Part shown: in pieces, positions 26,780 through 36,100 of the stretch | Layout: each line of letters opens with the position of its first letter | Numbering within the stretch: position 1 is the first letter of the stretch | Source of the DNA: Micropruina sp. | Lineage (GTDB): Bacteria; Actinomycetota; Actinomycetes; Propionibacteriales; Propionibacteriaceae | Assembly (NCBI GenBank): GCA_016716635.1 | Contig: JADJVZ010000014.1 | Coordinates: forward strand, 682,001 to 746,000 | Direction: 5' to 3' | Length of the DNA stretch: 64,000 nt | Notes under the pieces: model-generated | Database searches by the model: none | Told to the model about the DNA's origin: nothing | What the model saw: the letters and a program-made list of their open reading frames with translations, nothing else | Translations under genes and position numbers: made by a program

Positions 26780-27253
26780 TCAGCCCTGTCGGACCCAATC
26801 GCCCGAGCGTCCGCCGGATTTCGCCACCAGTCGGACGCTCGCGATCTCGACCGAGCGGTCCACGCCCTTCACCATGTCCACCACATTGAGGGCGGCGACG
26901 GCGACGGCGGTGAGGGCCTCCATTTCGACGCCCGTTCGATCGGACGTCCGCACAGTCGCCCGCAGCGCCACGCCGTCATCGAGCACCGTCAAGTCGACCA
27001 CAGCCCCATGGACCCCGATGACGTGAGCGAGAGGCAGCAAATCGGGGGTGCGCTTGGCCCCGGCGATGCCGGCGATGCGCGCGACGGCGAGCACGTCCCC
27101 CTTGGGAATCTCGCCCGACCGCAGCAACGCCACCACGTGAGGCGCACAGCGCACAAACCCTTCGGCCGTGGCGCTGCGGGCCGTGACGGCCTTCGCGGTC
27201 ACGTCGACCATGCGGGCATGGCCAGCGGAATCCAGGTGGGTGAGCTCGCTCAT
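26780..27253 (-). CDS. moaC: Cyclic pyranopterin monophosphate synthase
   Basis: A 157-residue MoaC. It converts the MoaA product to cPMP. The conserved blocks MVDVTAKAVTARSATAEG, AKRTPDLLPLAHVIG, and GVEMEALTAVAVAALNVVDMVKGVD (ending in the catalytic Asp and Lys) are intact. The ATG overlaps the moeB stop by four bases. It is the last gene of the leftward regulator-moeA-mobA-moeB-moaC operon and converges on moaE. Confidence 0.96.
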   Translation of the reverse strand: MSELTHLDSAGHARMVDVTAKAVTARSATAEGFVRCAPHVVALLRSGEIPKGDVLAVARIAGIAGAKRTPDLLPLAHVIGVHGAVVDLTVLDDGVALRATVRTSDRTGVEMEALTAVAVAALNVVDMVKGVDRSVEIASVRLVAKSGGRSGDWVRQG

Positions 27254-28038
27254 GGCGCCTTTCGGTGGGTCAGCGGCACTTCGGCGAAGGTCGCGGACAT
27301 GGTGTCGAGGTAAACCATCCGCCCGAACAGTGAGTCACCGGCGCCCGTGATGAGTTTGATGGCTTCGTTCGCCATCATGGCCCCGACCTGGCCACACATG
27401 GCCCCCAGGACGCCAACGGTCGCGGCCGTCACCCACGTCTCCTTCGGCGGCGGCTCGGGATGCAGGTCGCGCAACGTGATGCCCGCCACCGGACCCTCGC
27501 TCGTGCGGGGGCGGCTCCAAAACACGCTCACTTGGGCCCGCGTCACCTGCACGGCCCCCCACACCACCGGAAGCCCGAGCTCGGCGCAAACGTCCGAGAT
27601 CAGGTAGCGGGTGGGGAAGTTGTCGACGGCGTCGATGACCAGGTCGTAGTCGCCCAAGATCTCGGCGGCATTGTCGGACGTCAGCCGCACCTGGTGCTCG
27701 ATGAACCGGACGGACGGATCCAGCGGACCCAACCGCCTCACCGCGCTGGACGTCTTGGCATCCCCCAGGCCGGGGGTGTCATGCAACACCTGACGCTGGA
27801 GATTCACCAGTTCGACGGCGTCCGCATCGACCACACCGATGGTGCCGACGCCCGCAGCGACGAGGTAGAGCAGGGCCGGGCTGCCGAGGCCCCCGGCACC
27901 CACGACACACACCCGGGCGGCCCGCAGGCGACGCTGACCGAGTTCACCAAGGCCGGCGATGGGCAGGTGGCGGGCAAACCGTTCGGCCTCGACGTCGGTC
28001 AGGGGCGGGCCCGGCTCCACCAGCGGAGCAAGCTTCAC
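27250..28038 (-). CDS. moeB: MoeB/ThiF-family adenylyltransferase
   Basis: A 262-residue E1-like enzyme. The nucleotide loop VVGAGGLGSPALLYLVAAGVG and the following D-x-D acidic motif (VDADAVELVNLQRQ) are intact. It would adenylate the C-terminal Gly-Gly of MoaD so that sulfur can be loaded. It has no rhodanese domain, and the zinc-binding CxxC pairs of some homologues are not evident. A GTG start overlaps the mobA stop. Confidence 0.92.
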   Translation of the reverse strand: MKLAPLVEPGPPLTDVEAERFARHLPIAGLGELGQRRLRAARVCVVGAGGLGSPALLYLVAAGVGTIGVVDADAVELVNLQRQVLHDTPGLGDAKTSSAVRRLGPLDPSVRFIEHQVRLTSDNAAEILGDYDLVIDAVDNFPTRYLISDVCAELGLPVVWGAVQVTRAQVSVFWSRPRTSEGPVAGITLRDLHPEPPPKETWVTAATVGVLGAMCGQVGAMMANEAIKLITGAGDSLFGRMVYLDTMSATFAEVPLTHRKAP

Positions 28039-28604
28039 GGACGCTCCTCGAACTGAGCCCCGTAACGGGCGGCATCCTCGGGGGTGTCGACGTCACCGAC
28101 GTTGGCCCCCTGCGGATCAATGCCGACCAGCTTCAACGGCTCCAACAGCCGATAGAGCGCAGTGATGTCGCCCCGATCCGCCACCCGGCGCACCAGCACC
28201 TTCGCCCGATACACCCCGAGCAGCCACTGCAGGCGTCCGTCGGCGTCCAGCAAGCAGACTCCGTCGCAGTCCTCCGGCGGATCGTTGCGTAGCAGCACCT
28301 CGACCGCAGCCTCGGCGTCCGGCAGATCGCTAGCCAGGACGACGATCCACGGCGCGGGCGCCGCCAAGAGCGCGAGCCCGGCAGCGAGCCCCGCAACCGG
28401 ACCTCCATAGGCAGGCTTTTCGCGGGTCTTGAGCACGCCGGGCGGCACCTCGACGTCACCCACGACGACGATGCGCTCGGCGCGGCCAACGGCCGTCACG
28501 GCCATGTCGATCAGGCGGCGTCCGCCGATGCTCAGGTCGGGTTTGCTGAGGCCACCGAGTCGGCTTCCGCGTCCACCGGCCAGCACCACCGCGTCGTATC
28601 TCAT
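28035..28604 (-). CDS. mobA: Molybdenum cofactor guanylyltransferase
   Basis: A 189-residue nucleotidyltransferase with the signature LAGGRGSRLGGLSKP near the N-terminus and LASDLPDAEAAVEVL for the metal-binding Asp. It attaches GMP to Moco to give the MGD form that NarG uses. ATG 28604 is preferred over GTG 28610 because it makes an ATGA overlap with moeA and has AGGTGG upstream. The C-terminal half is shorter than in E. coli MobA but the core is complete. Confidence 0.9.
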   Translation of the reverse strand: MRYDAVVLAGGRGSRLGGLSKPDLSIGGRRLIDMAVTAVGRAERIVVVGDVEVPPGVLKTREKPAYGGPVAGLAAGLALLAAPAPWIVVLASDLPDAEAAVEVLLRNDPPEDCDGVCLLDADGRLQWLLGVYRAKVLVRRVADRGDITALYRLLEPLKLVGIDPQGANVGDVDTPEDAARYGAQFEERP

Positions 28605-29806
28605 AGCCACCTCACCATCACTTTGTCACCGACGGCCACCTCGGTGACCTCTTCGGCGACGGCCGCGTATCCGTCCGCCATTGCAGGCGACGTTACCAAG
28701 TGCGAGCCCGAGCCACGAGAGTGCGACGGGGTCGCGATGAGGCGTCCGTCCGCGTCAGTGTCGAGCCGGACGGGCACCAACTGCCGACGTCCCGCCGGGG
28801 AGCGCCAACCCATCCCGGCCACGGCCTGGAAGGCACGATTGGACGCACGCCCGAGCAGGGCGTCCACCAGCGGACGGACGAAAACCTCGTAGCTGAGCAC
28901 CGCCGACACAGGGTTGCCCGGCAGGGAAATCACAGGGGTGCGGCGCCACATCGCCCAGCCTTGGGGTTTCCCTGGCTGCATGCGCACGTGGCGGAAGGTG
29001 CCCCCGGCCTGTTCGAGCACGTCGCGGACGACGTCGTAGGCCCCCACGCTGGCGCCGCCGGTGAGCACCATGATGTCGGCGCGGTCGGCGGCTTGGTCGA
29101 GCCAGGCCACCAGCTGCTCCGGCTGGTCGCGGACCGGCCCGGTACGCAGCACCTCGGCCCCGTCGCGGACGAGCGCCGCCCCCAACGCCACCGCGTTCGA
29201 CTCGTAAATCTGGCCGCGCTGAAGGGGGGCGCCATCGGAGACCAACTCGTCCCCGGTCGCGCAGACGGCCACCACGGGACGTCGATGCACGGCCACAGCG
29301 GTGACGCCGGAGGCGGCGAGGGCGCCGAGCATGGCGGGCCGCAGCGCCGTGCCGGACTGGGCGATGAGCGCCCCGGCGGCGATGTCTTCCCCGGCCCGGC
29401 GGACGTGTGCCCCGGGTCCAACAGGCACCGCGGTGACGACGATGCGGCCACCGACCACGGTGACGTCCTCGAGGGGAACGACCGTGTCGGCGAAGCTCGG
29501 CAGCGGAGCCCCCGTCATGATGCGGACGCACTCCCCCGGCCCCGCCTCCGGATCCTCGCCGCTCCCCGCGGGCACATCCCCCACGACCGCCAGGTCCGCG
29601 GGCAGGGCGGCGACGTCGGCGAAACGGACGGCGTACCCGTCCATGGCTGAGTTGTCGAAGACGGGAATGTCGACCCGGCTCGCCACTGGCAGCGCCAGCA
29701 CGCGTCCGGAGGCGGCCGCCAGGGCGAGGGTCTCGACGCCCGGCTCGGGATGCAGCAATGCCTTCAACTCCGCGAGGTACTCCTCGACGGAGAGAAGCTC
29801 ACGCAT
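28601..29806 (-). CDS. moeA: Molybdopterin molybdenumtransferase
   Basis: A 401-residue MoeA, full length. Domains run in the normal order: N-terminal linker with FDNSAMDGYAVR, the MoCF-like domain with VVAVCATGDELV and VLTGGASVGAYDVV, SLPGNPVSAVLSYEVFV, and the C-terminal beta barrel. It inserts molybdate into adenylated molybdopterin. Its ATG overlaps the end of the upstream regulator by 8 bases and its stop overlaps mobA. Confidence 0.96.
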   Translation of the reverse strand: MRELLSVEEYLAELKALLHPEPGVETLALAAASGRVLALPVASRVDIPVFDNSAMDGYAVRFADVAALPADLAVVGDVPAGSGEDPEAGPGECVRIMTGAPLPSFADTVVPLEDVTVVGGRIVVTAVPVGPGAHVRRAGEDIAAGALIAQSGTALRPAMLGALAASGVTAVAVHRRPVVAVCATGDELVSDGAPLQRGQIYESNAVALGAALVRDGAEVLRTGPVRDQPEQLVAWLDQAADRADIMVLTGGASVGAYDVVRDVLEQAGGTFRHVRMQPGKPQGWAMWRRTPVISLPGNPVSAVLSYEVFVRPLVDALLGRASNRAFQAVAGMGWRSPAGRRQLVPVRLDTDADGRLIATPSHSRGSGSHLVTSPAMADGYAAVAEEVTEVAVGDKVMVRWL

Positions 29807-30475
29807 GGACGTCCGGCTCGGGTGGGGTTGCCTTGGCCTGCGGACCGGCGAGCAGCACCAAGCACCGATCCGACGCCACGTAGGGTCGGATTTCGGTCGC
29901 GGTCCACGGTTGGTCTGGTCCGAGCAGGCCGCGGATCAGGCCCAGATGAAGCTGGCACACGACCTCGGGATCGGCGGCAGCCGCCTCGGCGTAGGGGCAG
30001 GGGACGAGCTCCAAGATCGGTTCGGGTTCGAGGGCAAGGGTCGGCTGGTAGCCCAGTTCAGCGAGGGTGTCGACCACGCGTCCCAAGGGCCCCAACGGCT
30101 GCGGATCATCGGCCATGTCGTTGCGGAGCTCCGTGCCCCAGGCGTCCCCGGCCATGCGGGCCAACTCCCCACGATCCCCGGCGCAGACGCCGCGAAATGG
30201 CGGACCATCGTCGTCGCCAGCTCCTGGTACCGGTTCACCTCGTGTCCGTGCGCCGCCCGGTAGAGCACCTTCGGACGCCCGGGGGTCGTCCGCGTTTCGA
30301 TGTCACGGATCGCCAATCCGGCATCGCATAGTGCGTCCAGGTGGAATCGTGTGGTGTTCTGGTGCAGGTCGACCGCCAGGGCGACGTCAGCAACCGAGGA
30401 AGGGGTGCTCATGTCGCGGAGATGGTGCAGCACCTCGGCCCGCTTCGGACCGAGTCGTTCACTCTGCTCGCTCAT
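29799..30475 (-). pseudogene. SufR-like ArsR-family regulator, frameshifted
   Basis: Reading from ATG 30475 (after GGAGGA) gives a winged-helix domain of about 100 residues (VADVALAVDLHQNTTRFHLDAL). The frame then turns to nonsense near 30176. The other frame from there to 29799 gives a coherent C-terminal domain with VPCPYAEAAA, VVCQLHLGLIRGLLG and a third Cys, the pattern of redox-sensing SufR-like proteins that bind an Fe-S cluster. One extra C in the CCCC run at 30176-30179 would join them into an uninterrupted protein of about 225 residues. It heads the moeA-mobA-moeB-moaC operon and faces moaA, so it is the probable regulator of Moco synthesis. A real mutation and a base-call error cannot be told apart here. 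Confidence 0.75.
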
Positions 30476-30533
30476 TGGTTCCTCCAACTGGACGTCCTGG
30501 ACCATGATCCCCGATGGCACCGGTTTTGCACTA

Positions 30534-30547
30534 GATAATGGTGATAA
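30534..30547. promoter_or_regulatory. moaA -10 region with GATAA direct repeat
   Basis: GATAAT (30534-30539) is a near-consensus -10 about 20 bases before the moaA GTG. GATAA recurs at 30543-30547. It lies between moaA and the divergent SufR-like regulator, so this is a candidate site for that regulator. Confidence 0.35.
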
Positions 30548-30559
30548 CGCGGAGTTACC

Positions 30560-31620
30560 GTGAATCCTTACCGACTTCCGGGAGCCGACTTGTCGACAGT
30601 CATTCTGCCGCTGAAAGGTCTCACTGACACACAAGGGCGCATCGCGCGCGATCTTCGAGTGTCGTTGACCGATCGCTGCAACCTGCGCTGCACCTACTGC
30701 ATGCCCGCTGAGGGGTTGCCGTGGCTGCCGTCCAGCGACGCGTTGACCGACTCCGAGGTGGTGCGCCTGCTCGGCGTGGCGGTGGGTCTACTGGGGGTCC
30801 GCAAGCTTCGTTTCACCGGCGGCGAGCCGCTGCTGCGGCCGGGGTTGGCGGGCATTATTGCCGCCGCCTCCGAACTGCGCACCGATGAAGGGGTGGCCCC
30901 GACCTGGCGCTGACCACGAACGGCGTCGGCCTGGACGCCCGCCTGGACGACCTCGTGCACGCCGGACTCAAGCGGATCAACATCTCCCTCGACTCCCTCG
31001 ACCGGACGCGCTACGCCGCCATGTCTCGCCGCGACGCCCTGGATCGGGTGCTGGCGGGGTTGGCCGCCGCCGATGCCGCCGGCCTGCATCCGATCAAGGT
31101 CAACACCGTGGTCATGCGCGGCGTCAACGAGATCGATGTTGTGCCCCTCGCCGAGTTCTGCCTGCGCCACGGCTACCGGTTGCGCTTCATCGAGCAAATG
31201 CCGCTCGGCCCGCAGCACGGCTGGGACCGGGAGGCGATGATCCCCGCGGACCAGATCCTCGATCAACTCCGCGCGCACTTCGAGCTCACCCCGTCCGCGG
31301 CCGGCGCGGCGCCGGCGGAAGACTGGCTGGTGGCCGAATCCGACTGCCATCCAGCCGGACGCATCGGCGTCATCGCCTCGGTGACCGCCCCCTTCTGTGC
31401 GGCGTGCGATCGCACCCGCCTCACCGCCGACGGCCAGGTGCGCTCGTGCCTGTTCGCGCACACCGAGGTGGATCTGCGGACGGCCCTGCGCGCTGGCGCT
31501 AGCGACGAAGACCTCGCCGAACTCTGGCGGGGCGCCCATCGCAGCAAGGCCCCCGGCCACGGCATCGGAACCGCGGGGTTCCATCAACCCACCCGCACCA
31601 TGAGCGCAATCGGAGGCTGA
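30560..31620 (+). pseudogene. moaA: GTP 3',8-cyclase, frameshifted
   Basis: The first 112 codons encode the N-terminal half of MoaA with the radical SAM motif CNLRCTYCMPAEG (Cys40, 44, 47) and KLRFTGGEPLLR, then hit TGA at 30911. The next frame continues exactly where MoaA should (LALTTNGVGL, RINISLDSLD, VVMRGVNEID) through the second cluster motif CAACDRTRLTADG to GTAGFHQPTRTMSAIGG. One extra C in the CCCC run at 30897-30900 restores a full-length protein of about 353 residues. The enzyme makes the first Moco intermediate from GTP. GGAG precedes the GTG start. moaD follows after one base. Confidence 0.9.
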
Positions 31621-31621
31621 C

Positions 31622-31861
31622 ATGGAGATCAGGTTTTACGCAGGAGCCGCGGACGCCGCCGGCACCACCACCGCCACCCTCCAGGCCGGTGACCTCACCC
31701 CGCAGGACCTCGTGCATCGGCTCGCCGACGGCAACCCCGACCTCGCGCGGGTGCTGGCGTGTTGCTCGCTGCTCGTGGACGGGCGTCCCGTCCAGGACGC
31801 AACCCAACCGATTCTGGCGAGCTCCCGCGTGGACGTCCTGCCCCCCTTCGCGGGTGGCTGA
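31622..31861 (+). CDS. moaD: Molybdopterin synthase sulfur carrier subunit
   Basis: A 79-residue ubiquitin-fold sulfur carrier ending in the required Gly-Gly (PPFAGG). The C-terminal thiocarboxylate delivers sulfur to MoaE. The ATG is one base after the moaA stop, so synthesis is coupled to moaA. Confidence 0.92.
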   Translation: MEIRFYAGAADAAGTTTATLQAGDLTPQDLVHRLADGNPDLARVLACCSLLVDGRPVQDATQPILASSRVDVLPPFAGG

Positions 31862-32026
31862 CCCGAAACCCCCGGCGCACCCAACCCCTCGTCCCTGAGT
31901 GGCACTTCCCGCCTCCCCACTGTCGGGATCAATGCCGGGGCCTCGCTGGCGGTTGGCCGCAGTGCCCCAGGTAGACTCGGCGAGGTAGAGCTAAGACTCT
32001 TTAAGGCGATGAGGAGGTGGGGTGCA

Positions 32027-32341
32027 ATGAGCACGTTGCGATTTGCCGACACCATCCCTTACGACGCCCCTGAACGCCTTAACGACCTGGTGGGCCCCGT
32101 TGAGGGCGTGGTGGAGGTCGGCCCCCATATCGATACCAGCGGTCGCCCCAGCTACGACTTGAGCGACCCGGGGCAGGTCCGGTCTCTCTACACGCGAGTG
32201 GTCCGCGACGGGACCGTTGTGGACCAGATCCGCCTCCTAGCGGCGAGCCAGTTGATCGCCTTGTGGCCTGAGCTCCTTCTGCCTGCTCGCTGCCGGGCCG
32301 AGTGGGAGGCCCGCTTCGAAGACCTGGCAGCACGCAGCTAG
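32027..32341 (+). CDS. Small protein upstream of the AbiEii-like remnant, possible antitoxin
   Basis: A 104-residue soluble protein with no recognised motif. It has an N-terminal mixed segment (DTIPYDAPERLNDLVG) and a C-terminal helical part with LLAASQLIALWPELLLP. The ATG at 32027 follows AGGAGGTGGGG; an in-frame ATG at 32009 lies inside the ribosome binding site region and is less likely. It ends four bases before the AbiEii-like pseudogene, the usual place of the partner (antitoxin) gene in such pairs. The antitoxin role is from context only. Confidence 0.6.
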   Translation: MSTLRFADTIPYDAPERLNDLVGPVEGVVEVGPHIDTSGRPSYDLSDPGQVRSLYTRVVRDGTVVDQIRLLAASQLIALWPELLLPARCRAEWEARFEDLAARS

Positions 32342-32345
32342 CGTC

Positions 32346-32569
32346 ATGCTCGAACTCCACGAACGCATCGCGGCGACCGCTTTACCGGCACTGGAGCACT
32401 ACGGGTTCGTCCTTGCTGGCGGCTACGCCATCACGATGCATGGGTTCGGTGACCGTTCCGCGTCGCCGGACGCTGGACGGTCGACGACTACGACCGCTAC
32501 GGGGTGGACTCCGACCGTCGCCATCGAATCATCGCCACGTTCTCGGACTGGGCACAGAACATCGATTAG
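32346..32569 (+). pseudogene. AbiEii-like nucleotidyltransferase toxin with internal deletion
   Basis: From ATG 32346 the frame encodes an AbiEii-type start (HERIAATALPALEHYGFVLAGGYAI, then HGFGDRSASPD) for about 38 residues. From 32471 another frame encodes RWTVDDYDRYGVDSDRRHR and IIATFSDWAQNID before TAG at 32567, which looks like the C-terminal end of the same family. The family is normally above 200 residues, so most of the middle, including the catalytic nucleotidyltransferase core, is missing and the toxin must be inactive. Confidence 0.65.
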
Positions 32570-33152
32570 CAGACCAGCCCGGGGGCACCATGTCGTGGGA
32601 ACGCGTCGGCCCGCCACCACCAGGGCCACCGGATCCCATCGCGAACGTCGGTGATGATCTCCACCGCGACCTCCGCGGCCTGAACCACTAGGTGTAATGA
32701 CCGGACAGGTTGGTTGAAGGACTGTGACGACACGGTCTGATCGGTGATGTGGAGGGAGGACCTCCCAGGGTTGAGTAGAACTGCTCAAAGCAACTCCCTT
32801 GCCCCACCTTGGGAACACCCTGCTCGGGCAAGCCTCCTACGTCAGTTGAAGGGAACGGAGGAGCCGACCTAGTCGCCTTACCCGGGCCCAACGACGATTC
32901 TGCGTCGGTCGTCGACAACGCCATCAGCGAAGGGCCTGATCAGAGGACTGCGGCATCCTTGCCACTTGCGTCCACTGAGCCAAATTCGCTGTTGGCGAGG
33001 AATGACAGCCCCCACTCGCCTGGGGTTTTCGCGCCGCGTAGGGCACCCCTCATGAGAGACATTAAAGGCCCGATTGCCCCCCTCGGACTTCTCCGACCCC
33101 AGCACTCTCACGAGGGATGCGGTCTCGCCGCCTCCCCATGAAGGCAATTTAT
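32570..33152. other. Intergenic region, no gene seen
   Basis: Almost 600 bases with no convincing coding sequence. A GGGAGG-A-CCTCCC palindrome lies at 32754-32766. The composition is more balanced than in flanking genes, and the segment 32690-32850 has the look of mobile-element flank, but no transposase or terminal repeats could be identified. Confidence 0.4.
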
Positions 33153-33191
33153 ACGAAACGTTCGTGGGAAACCATCGATTCTGGCTAGCAT
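33153..33191 (+). promoter_or_regulatory. narG promoter region: inverted repeat plus leaderless -10
   Basis: ACGAA-ACG-TTCGT at 33153-33165 is an inverted repeat centred about 38 bases before narG. TAGCAT (33186-33191, TAnnnT) ends five bases before the narG ATG, so the message probably starts at the start codon. No Shine-Dalgarno is present. The repeat occupies the -35 zone, as expected for an activator-dependent promoter; the regulator is unknown. Confidence 0.5.
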
Positions 33192-33196
33192 GAACC

Positions 33197-36100
33197 ATGA
33201 CCACTGATCACGTTCAACTGGACGGCCCGGCATCGAACGCCCTGCTCAAGTTAGGGCGCTATTTCACAAAGTGGGACGAGACAGCTGACGGCCGCGCGGT
33301 GTTCCGCGAAGGTGGCCGCCAGGGGGACATCTTTTACCGAGATCGTTGGAGCCATGACAAGGTCGTCCGCTCCACGCACGGTGTGAACTGCACGGGATCC
33401 TGCTCCTGGAAGGTCTACGTCAAAGACGGGATCATCACCTGGGAATCCCAGCAGACCGACTACCCCACCACGGGCCCGGATCGTCCCGAGTACGAACCCC
33501 GTGGGTGTCCACGCGGTGCCGCCTTCTCGTGGTACACCTACTCCCCGACCCGCGTCCGCTATCCCTACGGACGCGGTGTCATGATCGACGCCTACCGCGA
33601 GGCCAAGGCCCGCCTGGGTGATCCGGTGGCGGCGTTCCGCGAGATCTCCACCAACCCCGAAACCCGCAAGCGTTACCAAAGCGCCCGCGGCCACGGCGGC
33701 CTGGTTCGGGTGTCGTGGAACGAGGCCCTGGAAATCGCGGCCGCGTCCTACGTCAACACCATCAAGAACTACGGCCCCGACCGCTGTGTGTCGTTCTCGC
33801 CGATCCCCGCCATGTCGATGGTGTCGCACGCGATCGGCACCCGGTTCAACCACCTCATCGGCGGCGCGATGACCTCGTTCTACGACTGGTACGCCGACCT
33901 TCCCGTGGCCTCGCCGCAAGTCTTCGGTGACCAGACCGACGTGCCCGAATCCGGTGACTGGTGGGACGCCAGCTACCTCATGATGTGGGGCTCGAACGTC
34001 CCGGTCACGCGCACCCCCGACGCCCACTGGATGGCCGAGGTCCGCTACCGCGGCACCAAGGTCATCACGGTCAGCCCCGACTACGCCGACAACGTGAAGT
34101 TCGCCGACGAATGGCTGCCCGCTCAGGCCGGCACCGACGCCGCCCTCGCGATGGCCATGGGGCACGTGATGCTCAAGGAGTGCTACGTCGACCGTCAGGT
34201 GCCGTACTTTCAGAACTACGTCCGCCAGTTCACCGACCTGCCGATGCTGGTCACCCTCGTGGAGCACCCGGACGGGCACGGCCTCACCGCCTCGAAGTTC
34301 CTCACCGCCGCCGACTTGGGTGCGGTGGACGCCGGCACCCCGGACGCCGCCTTCAAGACCGTGCTCTGGGACGCCAAGACGAACACCCCTGCCGTGCCCG
34401 GCGGCACCATGGGTCACCGCTACAACGAGGCCGGCAAGGGCAAGTGGAACCTCGACCTGGGCGACCTCGATCCGGCGCTCAGCCTCCTGGACGTGCCCGG
34501 CGCGGAGGCCGTCGAAATCGCCCTGCCGTGCTTTGAGGATCCGCGGGGCGAAGGCACGATCATCCGCCGCGGCGTGCCGACGATGAAGGTCGGCGAGAAC
34601 ATCGTGACGACCGTCCTCGACCTGATGCTCGCCCAGTACGGCGTCGGACGCGAGGGCCTCCCGGGCACCTGGGCGTCGGGTTACGACGACGTCACCAGCC
34701 CCTACACGCCGGCTTGGCAAGAAGAGATCACGTCCGTCCCCGCCGAGGTCTGCGTGCGGATCGCCCGCGAGTTCGCGAAGAACTCCGAGGATTCCGAAGG
34801 CAAGACGATGATCATCATCGGCGCGGGCATCTGCCACTGGTTCCACGCCGACGTCACCTACCGCGCGATCATGGCGCTGCTGATGCTCACCGGCTGCATC
34901 GGAAAGAACGGCGGCGGCTGGGCGCACTACGTGGGTCAAGAGAAGTGCCGCCCGATGACGGGCTGGTTCAACTTCGCGAACGCCCTCGACTGGTCGCGTC
35001 CGCCGCGGACGATGATCGGCACCGGCTACTGGTACATGCACACCGACCAGTGGCGGACGGACGGGTACTCGGCCGACCGCGTGAAGTCGCCCCTCTCGAC
35101 CGGCCACCTGGACGGTCTGCACACCGCGGACGCCCTGGCCCTCTCGCATCGCCTGGGCTGGATGCCGTTCTACCCGCAGTTCGACCGCAACCCGCTCGAC
35201 CTCGCCGACGAGGCCAAGGCCGCCGTGGCCGCAGGCGAGGCGGCGAACGTCGGAGAGTGGGTGGCGTCCAAGCTCAAGGCCGGCACCCTCACCACCTCCA
35301 TGGAAGACATCGACGCCCCCGAGAACTGGCCGCGCACCATGGTGGTGTGGCGCTCGAACCTCTTCGGATCCTCGGCCAAGGGCAGCGAGTACTTCCTCAA
35401 GCACCTGCTGGGTACGAGCTCGAACCTGATGCCGAACAACCACGCCTCCGAGGCGCGTCCGAGCGTGGTGAAGTTCCACGAGGAGGCCCCCGAGGGCAAG
35501 CTCGACCTGCTCATCAGCGCCGACTTCCGCATGACGTCCACGACGTTGCTCTCCGACCTCGTCTTCCCGGCCGCGACCTGGTACGAGAAGTACGACATCT
35601 CCACCACGGACATGCACCCGTTCGTCCACGCGTTCACCCCGGCCATTGATCCGCCGTGGGAGGCCAAGAGCGACTTCGATTTCTTCACGCTGCTGGCCCG
35701 GGCCATCTCGACGATGGCGAAGGGGCGGCTGGACACCCGTAGCGACCTGGTGGCCGTCCCGATGCAGCACGACACCCCCGGCGAGATCGCCCAGCCCGGC
35801 GGGCACGTCCCCGATTGGCGCGGCACCGACGTGCCGGCCATTCCGGGCAAGAACCTGCCGAACCTGATGATCGTCGAGCGCGACTACACCGCGATCGCCG
35901 ACAAGCTCGCCACCGTCGGTCCGCTGGCCGACAGGCTCGGGTTCACGGTCAAGAACATCACCTACGACATGGTCAAGCCGGTCGCCCGTCTCGGCCAGTT
36001 GCACGGCGTCATGCAGTCGGGAGCCGGCGAAGGACGTCCAGCCATCGACACCGATGCCCGCTTGGCCGAAGCGATCCTGACCTGCTCTGGAACCACCAAC

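Noticed and set aside
32690..32850. Insertion sequence remnant
   Set aside because: No transposase-like translation, terminal inverted repeats or target duplication could be found; only a short palindrome.
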